Shown in pieces: positions 1 through 6,069 of a stretch of DNA of 10,185 bases. Numbering within the stretch: position 1 is the stretch's first letter; every line of letters begins with the position of its first letter. A program made the position numbers and the translations under genes. The stretch spans positions 1 to 10,185 of the forward strand of contig JAKVBZ010000133.1 in NCBI GenBank assembly GCA_022448645.1, written 5' to 3'. The notes beneath the pieces were generated by a model. It was not told the DNA's origin, searched no databases, and saw only the letters and a list, made by a program, of their open reading frames with translations. Source of the DNA: Pirellulaceae bacterium. Its GTDB lineage: Bacteria; Planctomycetota; Planctomycetia; Pirellulales; Pirellulaceae.

Positions 1-51
1 TCAGGTGTCTCATGCTGGGTAGTCGATCTCGATTTGAGACAGTCCAATCCA

Positions 52-67
52 TGGCAGTTTTTTTGCT
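52..67 (+). promoter_or_regulatory. Candidate sigma-54 (RpoN) promoter, distal csrA site
   Basis: The sequence reads TGGCAG, five T's, then TTGCT. The invariant GG (53-54) and GC (65-66) are separated by exactly 10 nt, as RpoN requires. It agrees with the family consensus TGGCAC-N5-TTGCW at every position except the last base of the -24 block. Transcription would begin near 78, giving a leader of about 180 nt before the csrA start. It is the farther of two such sites upstream of csrA. The T-rich spacer is not unusual for RpoN promoters. Confidence 0.5.
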
Positions 68-140
68 TCCTAAGACTGTCTATTTGCAAAGTGTTATTTC
101 GTGAGAACTTATGTCCGGTCACTGAGGGGGCACGAAGATG

Positions 141-156
141 TGGCATGAGGTTTGCC
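141..156 (+). promoter_or_regulatory. Candidate sigma-54 (RpoN) promoter, proximal csrA site
   Basis: The sequence reads TGGCAT-GAGGT-TTGCC, with GG (142-143) and GC (154-155) separated by exactly 10 nt. It differs from the RpoN consensus TGGCAC-N5-TTGCW only at the sixth and last bases. Predicted initiation is near 167, about 93 nt before the csrA start. That leader length nearly matches the one at the flagellar promoter at 9398-9413, with which it shares 12 of 16 bases, including GGTTTGC. Confidence 0.6.
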
Positions 157-206
157 AAAAACACCATGACAAGTAGCTATGTTTAGCCTCGTTCACGGTT
201 TTTTGC

Positions 207-247
207 GAACGAATCCAGTATCGAAGAACGGTCTGGGCCGTTCGTTC
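207..247 (+). promoter_or_regulatory. csrA leader with two mutually exclusive hairpins
   Basis: GAACGG (226-231) can pair with CCGTTC (238-243) as a 6-bp hairpin with a 6-nt loop ending just upstream of the ribosome site. GAACGAA (207-213) can instead pair with TTCGTTC (241-247). The right arms overlap at 241-243, so both cannot form fully together. A switch in ribosome-site access is possible but is inferred from pairing only. Confidence 0.3.
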
Positions 248-249
248 AT

Positions 250-253
250 GGAG
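250..253 (+). promoter_or_regulatory. Ribosome binding site deciding the csrA start
   Basis: GGAG lies 6 nt before the ATG at 260. It fixes the start at the residue where the CsrA fold begins, rather than at the in-frame ATGs at 179 or 248. The GGA core is also the kind of site CsrA itself binds, so autoregulation here is possible. Confidence 0.6.
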
Positions 254-259
254 CAAACA

Positions 260-514
260 ATGCTTGTTCTGAGTAGAAAAGTTGGTGAAGAAATCATAAT
301 TGGTGACAACATCCGGGTCTTGATCAACCGGATTTCTGGCAATCGTGTCACGATTGGAATCGCGGCACCTGCAGATGTCCCTATCGTTCGTGGAGAGCTC
401 AAGTCGGTCGCTGTTGCCGAAGTAGAAACGGATGCCGTCGTTTTGTTGCCTCCCATGGAGTTAGAGGGTGATGGGGGGGGTAGTTTGCCAGATCTGCCAA
501 GGGCGCCGAGATGA
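260..514 (+). CDS. csrA: CsrA, carbon storage regulator / translational regulator
   Basis: CsrA is a small dimeric RNA-binding protein that blocks or activates translation by gripping GGA motifs in mRNA leaders. In many flagellated bacteria it controls flagellin and motility and is antagonised by FliW. The product is 84 aa and opens with [11 protein letters not shown], the hallmark N-terminus. Leu4, Arg6 and Arg44 (in IVRGEL), the known RNA-contact positions, are all present. The first 47 or so residues cover the whole beta-strand core; the remaining tail is rich in Val, Glu and Gly and is not conserved in the family. The start at 260 is chosen by the family N-terminus and the GGAG at 250-253. 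Two sigma-54-type promoters lie upstream. A run of eight G's inside the tail (473-480) makes the C-terminus prone to length variation. No fliW is visible nearby. Confidence 0.95.
   Translation: MLVLSRKVGEEIIIGDNIRVLINRISGNRVTIGIAAPADVPIVRGELKSVAVAEVETDAVVLLPPMELEGDGGGSLPDLPRAPR
473..480 (+). repeat. G8 homopolymer within the csrA tail
   Basis: Eight consecutive G's lie in the 3' part of csrA, after the RNA-binding core. One extra G would bring the TAG at 481 into frame and end the protein near residue 75. One fewer would open a frame running to a TGA near 640. The core fold would be untouched either way. The run could be a slippage site or simply a sequencing risk. Confidence 0.5.
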
Positions 515-586
515 TAAAGGAGGCGAGCCGCTTTCGAGGTCGTGGGGAACCAGTAAATGTCGTGCGTTTATCCTGTTATTTCAGAA

Positions 587-639
587 ACTCGATTCTGAGG
601 GCGGTATCGTCACACAATTCGTTTTGACTGGATTCTGAG
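587..639. repeat. Paired 13-nt direct repeat, 40 bp apart
   Basis: ACTCGATTCTGAG at 587-599 and ACTGGATTCTGAG at 627-639 differ at a single base and start exactly 40 bp apart, close to four helical turns. They lie about 120-170 bp upstream of the extended -10 promoter of the next gene. This could be a pair of regulator sites or chance; no third copy was seen. Confidence 0.4.
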
Positions 640-754
640 TCTGGGCTGAACTGGTCTCTGTCAATCGCCGAAGATTTTCTTGGCGCTAGTCATTTGGGGT
701 GATCAAGTCTACAACTTAGGCTTCCGTGCATTGTGGCGAGATGTTTTTCATGTT

Positions 755-763
755 TGCTATAAT
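755..763 (+). promoter_or_regulatory. Extended -10 sigma-70-type promoter
   Basis: TGCTATAAT is a perfect extended -10 element: TG, one base, then TATAAT at 758-763. The nearest -35-like hexamer, TTGTGG at 731-736, has a 21-nt spacer and is too far, but extended -10 promoters can work without one. Initiation near 770 would give a leader of about 130 nt for the UVR-motif gene. Confidence 0.4.
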
Positions 764-898
764 GTGTGAGTAAATATGAGACCAAAAGCTGTTCCAAGAG
801 CCGGTCGGAGGTATAGGAGTCCGGCAGGTGGTCTTGTATTTGGAAAGGAATGAGGGTTGCTCCTTCTCTCGTAGTCTACGTTTGGAATTTGGTGCGCA

Positions 899-1642
899 GT
901 GGCAACCAGAAAACATATTGACAGTATTCTGCAGAAATGGCCCTTTGATCCGTTGCAACTGAGTGTTCGCACGGTGAAGGGAGTCGACAATCGCGAAGTG
1001 ATTCAAATGCGAATCGACATGGGCATTCTACAGTTGGAAATTGCTGGGCGTCCTGATGGAAACCGCCCAGAGGGGCACGATACGTATCTTGATTTTTTGC
1101 GAGCGAAGTCGTCAACGAATGACGGAGAGATTGAATTCAATGAGGACATCTGTGGCGAAGTAGATCGCGAATTTGTCCAGTATTACCATCGACGTATTTG
1201 CTGGTTAACCCTGCGACAGTTTGACAAGGCTGTGAGGGATGCTGATCACACGCTTGCCCTGATGGATTTTTGTCGCGATCATTCAAATGATGAACAGTGG
1301 ACCATGTCCCATGAACAATATCGTCCGTTTGTGCTGTTTCATCGTACTCAAGCCGATGCATTAGCAGCTTTGGAAGATGGTGGGCCCGAAAGTGCTATTG
1401 AAAGAATCAACACCGGAGTCGACGAATTCCGCAGGTTCTTTGCAAGTTACGATGCCGAAGACCACTTCGAAGAGGATGATTTGGTCAAACGTTTGATTGA
1501 ACTACGTGAATCTCTGCGAGATCAATTTGACGTAGGGAAAACATTGGAGGAACAACTCGCGGATGCTGTAGCTCAGGAGGAGTATGAATTAGCAGCACAA
1601 CTGCGTGATGAGTTGAATCGCAGAACGCAAGGCTGGCACTAG
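899..1642 (+). CDS. UvrB/UvrC (UVR) motif protein, planctomycete type
   Basis: This 247-aa soluble protein has no signal peptide or membrane segment. Its C-terminus (about residues 216-242, from LEEQLADAV to LRDELNRR) is a clear UVR motif, a helical hairpin that mediates protein contacts in UvrB/UvrC, Clp proteins and McsA. The N-terminal 70 residues carry a conserved-looking block (MRIDMGILQLEIAGRPDG) that I associate with a planctomycete family of unknown role. The middle (about 90-180) is helical and TPR-like, around YHRRICWLTLRQFDKAVRDAD. The start is GTG at 899, since the frame is closed by a TAG at 872-874 and no other usual start lies between; the ribosome site is weak (GGA at 884). 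The motif does not by itself imply DNA repair, and no nuclease or helicase domain is present. An adaptor role is inference. Confidence 0.85.
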   Translation: MATRKHIDSILQKWPFDPLQLSVRTVKGVDNREVIQMRIDMGILQLEIAGRPDGNRPEGHDTYLDFLRAKSSTNDGEIEFNEDICGEVDREFVQYYHRRICWLTLRQFDKAVRDADHTLALMDFCRDHSNDEQWTMSHEQYRPFVLFHRTQADALAALEDGGPESAIERINTGVDEFRRFFASYDAEDHFEEDDLVKRLIELRESLRDQFDVGKTLEEQLADAVAQEEYELAAQLRDELNRRTQGWH

Positions 1643-2337
1643 CCGAGATGTGCAGCTATTCGTTTTCTTGATGGCAAATAGCGGGAATCCGTATTGCGGC
1701 TCGCCGCTACCAGAAAGTCTCTGTTTGACAAGGGACTTACGCGTTGTTGTTAAATCAACGTGCGTGTGGCTCATGGATAGCAAAGCCAATTACTGTTGCC
1801 GGAGCGTGTCCTTCGGACGATACTTCAACATGTAGAAGATAGAGTGACGATTGCTGCTGAGATAGCTGATATTCGTCATTTTGTGAACCATCACCGCCTC
1901 TGCTTCTACCACGTCCATGTGCTCTTTTCCAATATCTGCGACGACGTGCTCGCAACATCTATGCAAGGTTAACTGCCGTTAGCCATGCGCGGTCCCCTAG
2001 TTGAGATGATGAGTCCTTGGTGGACGAATTTGGCCAGCGTTTGCATGGTGTGCCGGTTACGCCACACGCCTGGTTAGACTTGAAAATGCTGTTTTGTACG
2101 CGTTTTTTGGGAGCACTGGGCAAGTGAAAATTGCTGGACGTTGTGATTCTGCAAATGATTTGAAGGTCGGATTTTGCACCCCGACGTCGTCGTGCGAGAC
2201 CGGAAAAGATGGGCATCAAGAGAAGTGTTGGATGAATCACGTGCTATGGATGGGAATACGAGAACCTGAGAAAGCAGTCGCCGTTACAAATGATCTAGAA
2301 CGATACACAACGATCGCAGTCGATCCCGTTCGTCTAA

Positions 2338-2359
2338 ACCGAAAGGTGTTTCCTTCGGT
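2338..2359 (+). promoter_or_regulatory. Bulged hairpin in the presumed prkA leader
   Basis: ACCGAA-A-GG (2338-2346) pairs with CCTTCGGT (2352-2359) through 8 bp, with one bulged A and a TGTTT loop. It ends 34 nt before the prkA ribosome site. No T-run follows, so it is not an intrinsic terminator. A role in mRNA stability or translation is possible. Confidence 0.3.
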
Positions 2360-2393
2360 ATTGGGACGAGACGATCGGCTGTGATCGCCAAGC

Positions 2394-2401
2394 TAAGGAG
2401 G
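2394..2401 (+). promoter_or_regulatory. Strong ribosome binding site of prkA
   Basis: TAAGGAGG, the fullest Shine-Dalgarno in the window, lies 7 nt before the ATG at 2409 and 10 nt before a second ATG at 2412. It favours 2409. Confidence 0.7.
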
Positions 2402-2408
2402 CACGACG

Positions 2409-4451
2409 ATGATGCGAGGACAGGAAATTTGTTCACTGGTTGCCGAGCGTCAAGACCCAAACCGTTTTCGCAGAGAAAACTGGGAAGGTAGTTTTCAGGA
2501 ATACCTCGACGTTGTTCGTGAAAACCCGCGTGTAACTCGAAACGCGTTCGAGCGTATTTACGACATGATTTTGTCTTATGGCGCGGAGACATACGACGAA
2601 TCACGCGAAAATCGGACACATTATCGATTCTTCGAAGATCCTTTGGACGGTGGTCTGGATGCCGTTTATGGACTGGGCTTGTCGCTTGAATTATTGGTGA
2701 ACGCATTAAAAAGTGCAGCTCGAGGTTACGGCATCGAAAAACGCGTACTTTTGTTACATGGACCGGTCGGTAGCAGCAAAAGTACGGTCGCACGGCTGCT
2801 CAAGAAAGGACTAGAAAGATACAGCATCAGTGATGAAGGGGCCTTGTACACGCTTGGTTGGAAGGACGATTCCGGCTCCGTGCATTGGTGTCCCATGAAT
2901 GAAGAACCCTTGCATCTGATTCCTGCGGAAATTCGTAGCCAAGTCGTTGGGCAATTAAACGCTGATCGAGATCCAGATGATTATCAGGTCAAAATCAGTG
3001 GTGAACTCGATCCTTTCTGTCGCTTTATGTATGGCGAACGTTTGCAAAAGTACAGCGGTGATTGGACTCGTGTCATCGAAGACGTACGTGTCAAACGGAT
3101 ATTGCTTAGTGAGCAGGATCGTGTTGGTATCGGGACTTTTCAGCCCAAGGATGAAAAAAATCAGGACTCCACAGAGCTTACAGGAGACATTAACTATCGA
3201 AAGATAGCTGAGTTTGGTAGCGATAGTGATCCGCGCGCTTTTAATTTTGATGGAGAGTTCAATGTAGCGAATCGTGGGCTCATTGAATTCATCGAAGTCC
3301 TTAAGTTGGATGTCGCATTCCTATATGACTTATTAGGAGCCAGCCAGGAACATAAAGTCAAACCCAAAAAATTTGCCCAGACCGACATTGATGAGGTCAT
3401 CATTGGGCATACTAACGAGCCGGAGTATCGGCGACTGCAAAGTAACGATTTTATGGAGGCTCTCCGGGATCGAACGGTCAAGATTGACGTGCCATACGTC
3501 ACGAAGCTGTCCGACGAAATCAAGATTTACGAAAAGGATTACAACGGCGACAGGGTGAAAGGCAAACACATTGCTCCACACACGATTGAAATGGCAGCGA
3601 TGTGGGCGGTGCTTACTCGGTTGGAGGAACCCAAAAACGCCAGTCTGACGTTGTTGCAGAAACTGAAGCTATACAACGGTAAATCGTTGCCAGGGTTTAC
3701 CGAAGAGAATATTAAAGAACTTCGTGAAGAAACCACGAACGAAGGCATGCTGGGGATCTCGCCGCGTTACGTTCAGGACAAGATTAGTAACGCGTTGGTT
3801 GCTCATCCATCGGCTAATTCGATCAACCCTTTCATGGTGCTCAACGAGCTTGAGTCTGGACTAAAGCATCACTCCTTGATCAATAGTGAGGAATTGCGAG
3901 GTCGCTACCGAGAACTGCTTGGAGTTGTCAAAGAGGAGTATGAAAATATCGTGAAGAACGAGGTTCAGCGTGCCATTGCCGCTGACGATGACGCGCTGAA
4001 ACGGCTTTGCGGCAACTATATCGACAACGTAAAAGCCTACACCCAACACGAAAAGGTGAAAAATAAATTTACCGGCCAGTACGATGAGCCGGATGAGCGA
4101 TTGATGCGGTCTATCGAGGAAAAAATTGATATTCCAGATAGTCGTAAAGACGATTTTCGGCGTGAGATTATGAACTATATCGGCGCCTTGTCCATTGACG
4201 GAAAGACTTTTGATTACAAAACCAACGAACGGTTGTACAAAGCCTTGGAACTCAAACTGTTTGAGGATCAAAAGGACACCATTAAGTTAACAAGCTTGGT
4301 TTCCAACGTGGTGGACGCGGATACCCAAGCCAAAATCGATGTTGTTAAAAGTAGATTAATCCGAGATTACGGCTACGACGAAGAGAGTGCCAACGATGTA
4401 TTGAGCTTCGTGGCAAGTATCTTTGCTCGTGGAGACACCAAAGACGACTGA
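2409..4451 (+). CDS. prkA: PrkA-family AAA+ serine protein kinase (YeaG)
   Basis: The product is a 680-aa cytoplasmic protein; family members are usually near 630-645 aa. PrkA proteins have an N-terminal AAA+ ATPase and a C-terminal kinase-related domain. They act in starvation, stationary phase and, in Bacillus, sporulation; both Ser/Thr kinase and ATP-dependent protease activity have been reported. Seen here: Walker [10 protein letters not shown] at residues 118-126, the PrkA block [17 protein letters not shown] from residue 259, GEFNVANRG at 282-290, and [10 protein letters not shown] from 331 (sensor-1-like position). The PrkA C-terminal domain follows from about residue 420, helical and charged. 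The start is set by TAAGGAGG at 2394-2401. It heads the cluster with yeaH, a small unknown gene and spoVR, the usual partners. The 183-nt gap to yeaH is long for an operon. No damage was seen in key motifs. Confidence 0.95.
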   Translation: MMRGQEICSLVAERQDPNRFRRENWEGSFQEYLDVVRENPRVTRNAFERIYDMILSYGAETYDESRENRTHYRFFEDPLDGGLDAVYGLGLSLELLVNALKSAARGYGIEKRVLLLHGPVGSSKSTVARLLKKGLERYSISDEGALYTLGWKDDSGSVHWCPMNEEPLHLIPAEIRSQVVGQLNADRDPDDYQVKISGELDPFCRFMYGERLQKYSGDWTRVIEDVRVKRILLSEQDRVGIGTFQPKDEKNQDSTELTGDINYRKIAEFGSDSDPRAFNFDGEFNVANRGLIEFIEVLKLDVAFLYDLLGASQEHKVKPKKFAQTDIDEVIIGHTNEPEYRRLQSNDFMEALRDRTVKIDVPYVTKLSDEIKIYEKDYNGDRVKGKHIAPHTIEMAAMWAVLTRLEEPKNASLTLLQKLKLYNGKSLPGFTEENIKELREETTNEGMLGISPRYVQDKISNALVAHPSANSINPFMVLNELESGLKHHSLINSEELRGRYRELLGVVKEEYENIVKNEVQRAIAADDDALKRLCGNYIDNVKAYTQHEKVKNKFTGQYDEPDERLMRSIEEKIDIPDSRKDDFRREIMNYIGALSIDGKTFDYKTNERLYKALELKLFEDQKDTIKLTSLVSNVVDADTQAKIDVVKSRLIRDYGYDEESANDVLSFVASIFARGDTKDD

Positions 4452-4598
4452 TAACGAGCAGCGTGGTGGGTTACCACCCGTATGCAACACTTTGTTTGCC
4501 ACTGCAATGCTTGGGCTGAGACGGTGAGGGAACACTGTTCGAACGGATTTTATGACGCTTGAGCGAACTGGTCGACGGATGCGTGACGGCAGAGCGAT

Positions 4599-4624
4599 TT
4601 CGTTGGAAACCTCCAACGAAGGAG
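4599..4624 (+). promoter_or_regulatory. 9-bp hairpin abutting the yeaH ribosome site
   Basis: TTCGTTGGA (4599-4607) pairs perfectly with TCCAACGAA (4612-4620) around a four-base AACC loop. The next four bases are the Shine-Dalgarno GGAG (4621-4624), 10 nt from the ATG at 4635. The AA of AAGGAG lies in the stem, and T4598 could wobble-pair with G4621, so the fold would partly hide the ribosome site. Two GGA triplets 16 nt apart also fit the spacing tolerated by CsrA dimers. Regulation is inference; the pairing is directly visible. Confidence 0.5.
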
Positions 4625-4634
4625 AATTCGAGCC

Positions 4635-5744
4635 ATGTCCAAAAAAATTGATCGAGACCGTTCGCGTTTCAGGGACATTGTGCAAGGCAAGGTTCGAGAA
4701 AATCTGCGGAAGTACGTGTCGCACGGCGAAATGATCGGTCGAAAGGGAAAGGATCTTGTCAGCATACCTCTACCTCAACTGGATGTTCCCCACTTTCGAT
4801 ACGGTACGAATGGCAGTGGCGGAGTTGGACAAGGCGACGGTGAAGTTGGACAGCCTGTCGGACGCGGTCAAGGTGACGGAGAAGCTGGTGAAGCAGGAAG
4901 TGAACCTGGTGGAGGACATTTGCTCGAAGTCGAAATGACTCTGCAGGAACTCGCAGAGATCATGGGAGACGAGTTGGAGCTGCCTCGTATTGAACCTAAG
5001 GGTAAAGCCAACCTCGTCCAGGAAAAATATCGCTATAACAGCATTCGCCGTACGGGGCCTGAGTCGTTGCGGCACTTTAAACGTACCTATGTCGCCGCGC
5101 TACGACGGCAGATCGCAACTGGTACCTACAATCCTCATCGGCCCTGCATCGTCCCAATTCGCGATGATCGACGCTATCGAAGTTGGTCCACGGTGAAACT
5201 GCCGGAAACCAACGCAGTGATTATTTATATGATGGATGTTTCTGGGTCGATGACGGACGAGCAAAAGAAGATCGTACGTACGGCTTCTTTCTGGATCGAT
5301 ACGTGGTTGCAGAGTCAATACGACGGAATCGAACGTCGCTACATCATACACGATGCCGTTGCCAAGGAAGTTGACGAGCACACTTTTTACCATACGCGTG
5401 AAAGCGGGGGTACTCGTATCAGCTCAGCTTACAAAGTCTGCGCTAGGTTAATCGATGAGGAGTTTCCGGCGTCTCAATGGAACGTCTATTGCTTTCAGTT
5501 TTCCGATGGAGACAACTGGGGAGAGGATAACGAAATTAGTTTGTCGATGTTGCGCGATCGTTTGGTGCCACAATGCAATCTGTTTTGTTACGGACAGGTG
5601 GAGAGCCCTTACGGTAGCGGCGAGTACGTACGATCATTGGCGTCGGCGTTCGGTGACGAGCATGATTCGCTGTTACTCGCAGAAATTCAGGACGAAGAGG
5701 CGATCTATAACGCCATACGGAAGTTTTTGGGAAAAGGGAAATGA
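4635..5744 (+). CDS. yeaH: DUF444 family VWA-like protein YeaH
   Basis: The 369-aa soluble protein (E. coli YeaH and Bacillus YhbH are about 390-430 aa) is the standard partner of PrkA. The C-terminal half is a von Willebrand A-like domain with a complete MIDAS metal site: DVSGS at residues 201-205, the threonine of GGT at 258-260, and FSDGDNW at 289-295. Such domains bind a divalent metal and usually a protein ligand. The N-terminal DUF444 part ([21 protein letters not shown]) is followed by a flexible Gly/Asp/Glu-rich linker (about 57-95) holding two copies of GQGDGE at 65-70 and 78-83. The start has GGAG at 4621-4624 and the family N-terminus [12 protein letters not shown]. The MIDAS is intact, so metal-dependent partner binding within a PrkA-YeaH-SpoVR pathway is likely; the molecular target is unknown. 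Function is inferred from family and context. Confidence 0.93.
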   Translation: MSKKIDRDRSRFRDIVQGKVRENLRKYVSHGEMIGRKGKDLVSIPLPQLDVPHFRYGTNGSGGVGQGDGEVGQPVGRGQGDGEAGEAGSEPGGGHLLEVEMTLQELAEIMGDELELPRIEPKGKANLVQEKYRYNSIRRTGPESLRHFKRTYVAALRRQIATGTYNPHRPCIVPIRDDRRYRSWSTVKLPETNAVIIYMMDVSGSMTDEQKKIVRTASFWIDTWLQSQYDGIERRYIIHDAVAKEVDEHTFYHTRESGGTRISSAYKVCARLIDEEFPASQWNVYCFQFSDGDNWGEDNEISLSMLRDRLVPQCNLFCYGQVESPYGSGEYVRSLASAFGDEHDSLLLAEIQDEEAIYNAIRKFLGKGK

Positions 5745-5781
5745 TGTGACTTGACTGCAAGAACCAAGTGTTATTCCTGAT

Positions 5782-5787
5782 GAGGAG
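5782..5787 (+). promoter_or_regulatory. Ribosome binding site of the 66-aa gene
   Basis: GAGGAG lies 7 nt before the ATG at 5795. It favours that start over the in-frame ATGs at 5768 and 5780, the second of which overlaps the site itself. Confidence 0.6.
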
Positions 5788-5794
5788 CCTTTTG

Positions 5795-5995
5795 ATGATT
5801 TCACAGAATCCTGTTCACCGACCGAAAAATACCTTCCACGTTCGAGTTGGACATGCGTCCGTGACTGTGCAGGGTTTAAGCCGAGAAGATGCTATCCAAC
5901 ACGCTCGCCAAAGGCTCTGTCTGGACATGCCCCGCATGTGGGACGTCATCCAGTCGTTGGATGATCGACGATTCGAAGTCGATGACGATAGTTAG
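5795..5995 (+). CDS. Small conserved-looking protein between yeaH and spoVR, function unknown
   Basis: The product is a 66-aa soluble protein without signal peptide, Cys pair or membrane segment. I do not recognise a named family. Predicted layout: a basic N-terminus, two short beta strands (FHVRVG, then VTVQG), one long amphipathic helix from SREDAIQHARQRL through DMPRMWDVIQSL, a final short strand (RRFEV), and an acidic tail (DDDS). Such a compact beta-beta-alpha-beta unit suits a protein-binding adaptor. It starts 50 nt after the yeaH stop and ends 74 nt before spoVR, on the same strand, with a good GAGGAG site, so it very likely belongs to the cluster. A role with PrkA, YeaH or SpoVR is inferred from position only. 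The longer 75-codon reading from 5768 is less likely. Confidence 0.75.
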   Translation: MISQNPVHRPKNTFHVRVGHASVTVQGLSREDAIQHARQRLCLDMPRMWDVIQSLDDRRFEVDDDS

Positions 5996-6069
5996 GCCTA
6001 CCAAGCCGTAGTGGACCTATTTCTTGTTGGACGTACAGAATCGTCTAACACACGCTTGTTCCGGAATAC

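Larger units (their letters stand above)
515..898. other. 384-nt intergenic region between csrA and the UVR-motif gene
   Basis: No credible coding frame is seen on either strand. Contents noted are an orphan AAAGGAGG (516-523) directly after the csrA stop, a 6-bp hairpin TCAGAA/TTCTGA (581-598), a 13-nt near-identical direct repeat (587-599 and 627-639), and an extended -10 promoter (755-763). No T-rich terminator was found after csrA. Confidence 0.6.
1643..2408. other. 766-nt region without a convincing gene, upstream of prkA
   Basis: Only short open frames occur here. The longest on the + strand (2094-2384, 96 codons) has no good ribosome site, no recognisable motif and a Cys-rich random-looking composition. 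Structures seen are a bulged stem ACGC/GCGT plus GTTG/CAAC (1739-1765) and a stable bulged hairpin at 2338-2359. No tRNA-like fold or transposase fragment was recognised. The space may hold a long leader and promoter for prkA, an unrecognised small RNA, or decayed sequence. Confidence 0.55.

Noticed and set aside
516..523. Strong Shine-Dalgarno AAAGGAGG directly after the csrA stop
   Set aside because: No start codon lies at a usable distance; the nearest frames (GTG at 542, ATG at 557) close after 4 and 13 codons.
846..861. GG-N10-GC with TTGCT shortly before the UVR-motif gene
   Set aside because: The -24 block reads AGGAAT instead of TGGCAC; the extended -10 at 755-763 is the better promoter.
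1767..1782. TGGCTC-N5-TAGCA with correct GG-N10-GC spacing
   Set aside because: It has mismatches in both conserved blocks and lies more than 600 nt from prkA with no gene directly downstream; probably chance.
2031..2045. Sigma-54-like sequence TGGCC...TTGCA in the gap before prkA
   Set aside because: GG and GC are only 9 nt apart; RpoN spacing is strict at 10, and the -24 block is also imperfect.
2094..2384. 96-codon + strand open frame before prkA
   Set aside because: It has no ribosome site, no recognisable motif and a random-looking Cys-rich composition, and a stable hairpin falls inside it.
3032..3046. TGGCG...TTGCA inside prkA
   Set aside because: It is within a coding region and its spacing is 9 nt.
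4460..4480. GGTGG/CCACC hairpin after prkA as a terminator
   Set aside because: It has only 5 bp and no T-run follows, so it would not stop transcription into yeaH.
4756..4938. 60-codon helical-looking frame inside yeaH
   Set aside because: It is a shadow of the Gly/Asp/Glu-rich linker read in another frame; the yeaH frame has the conserved domain.
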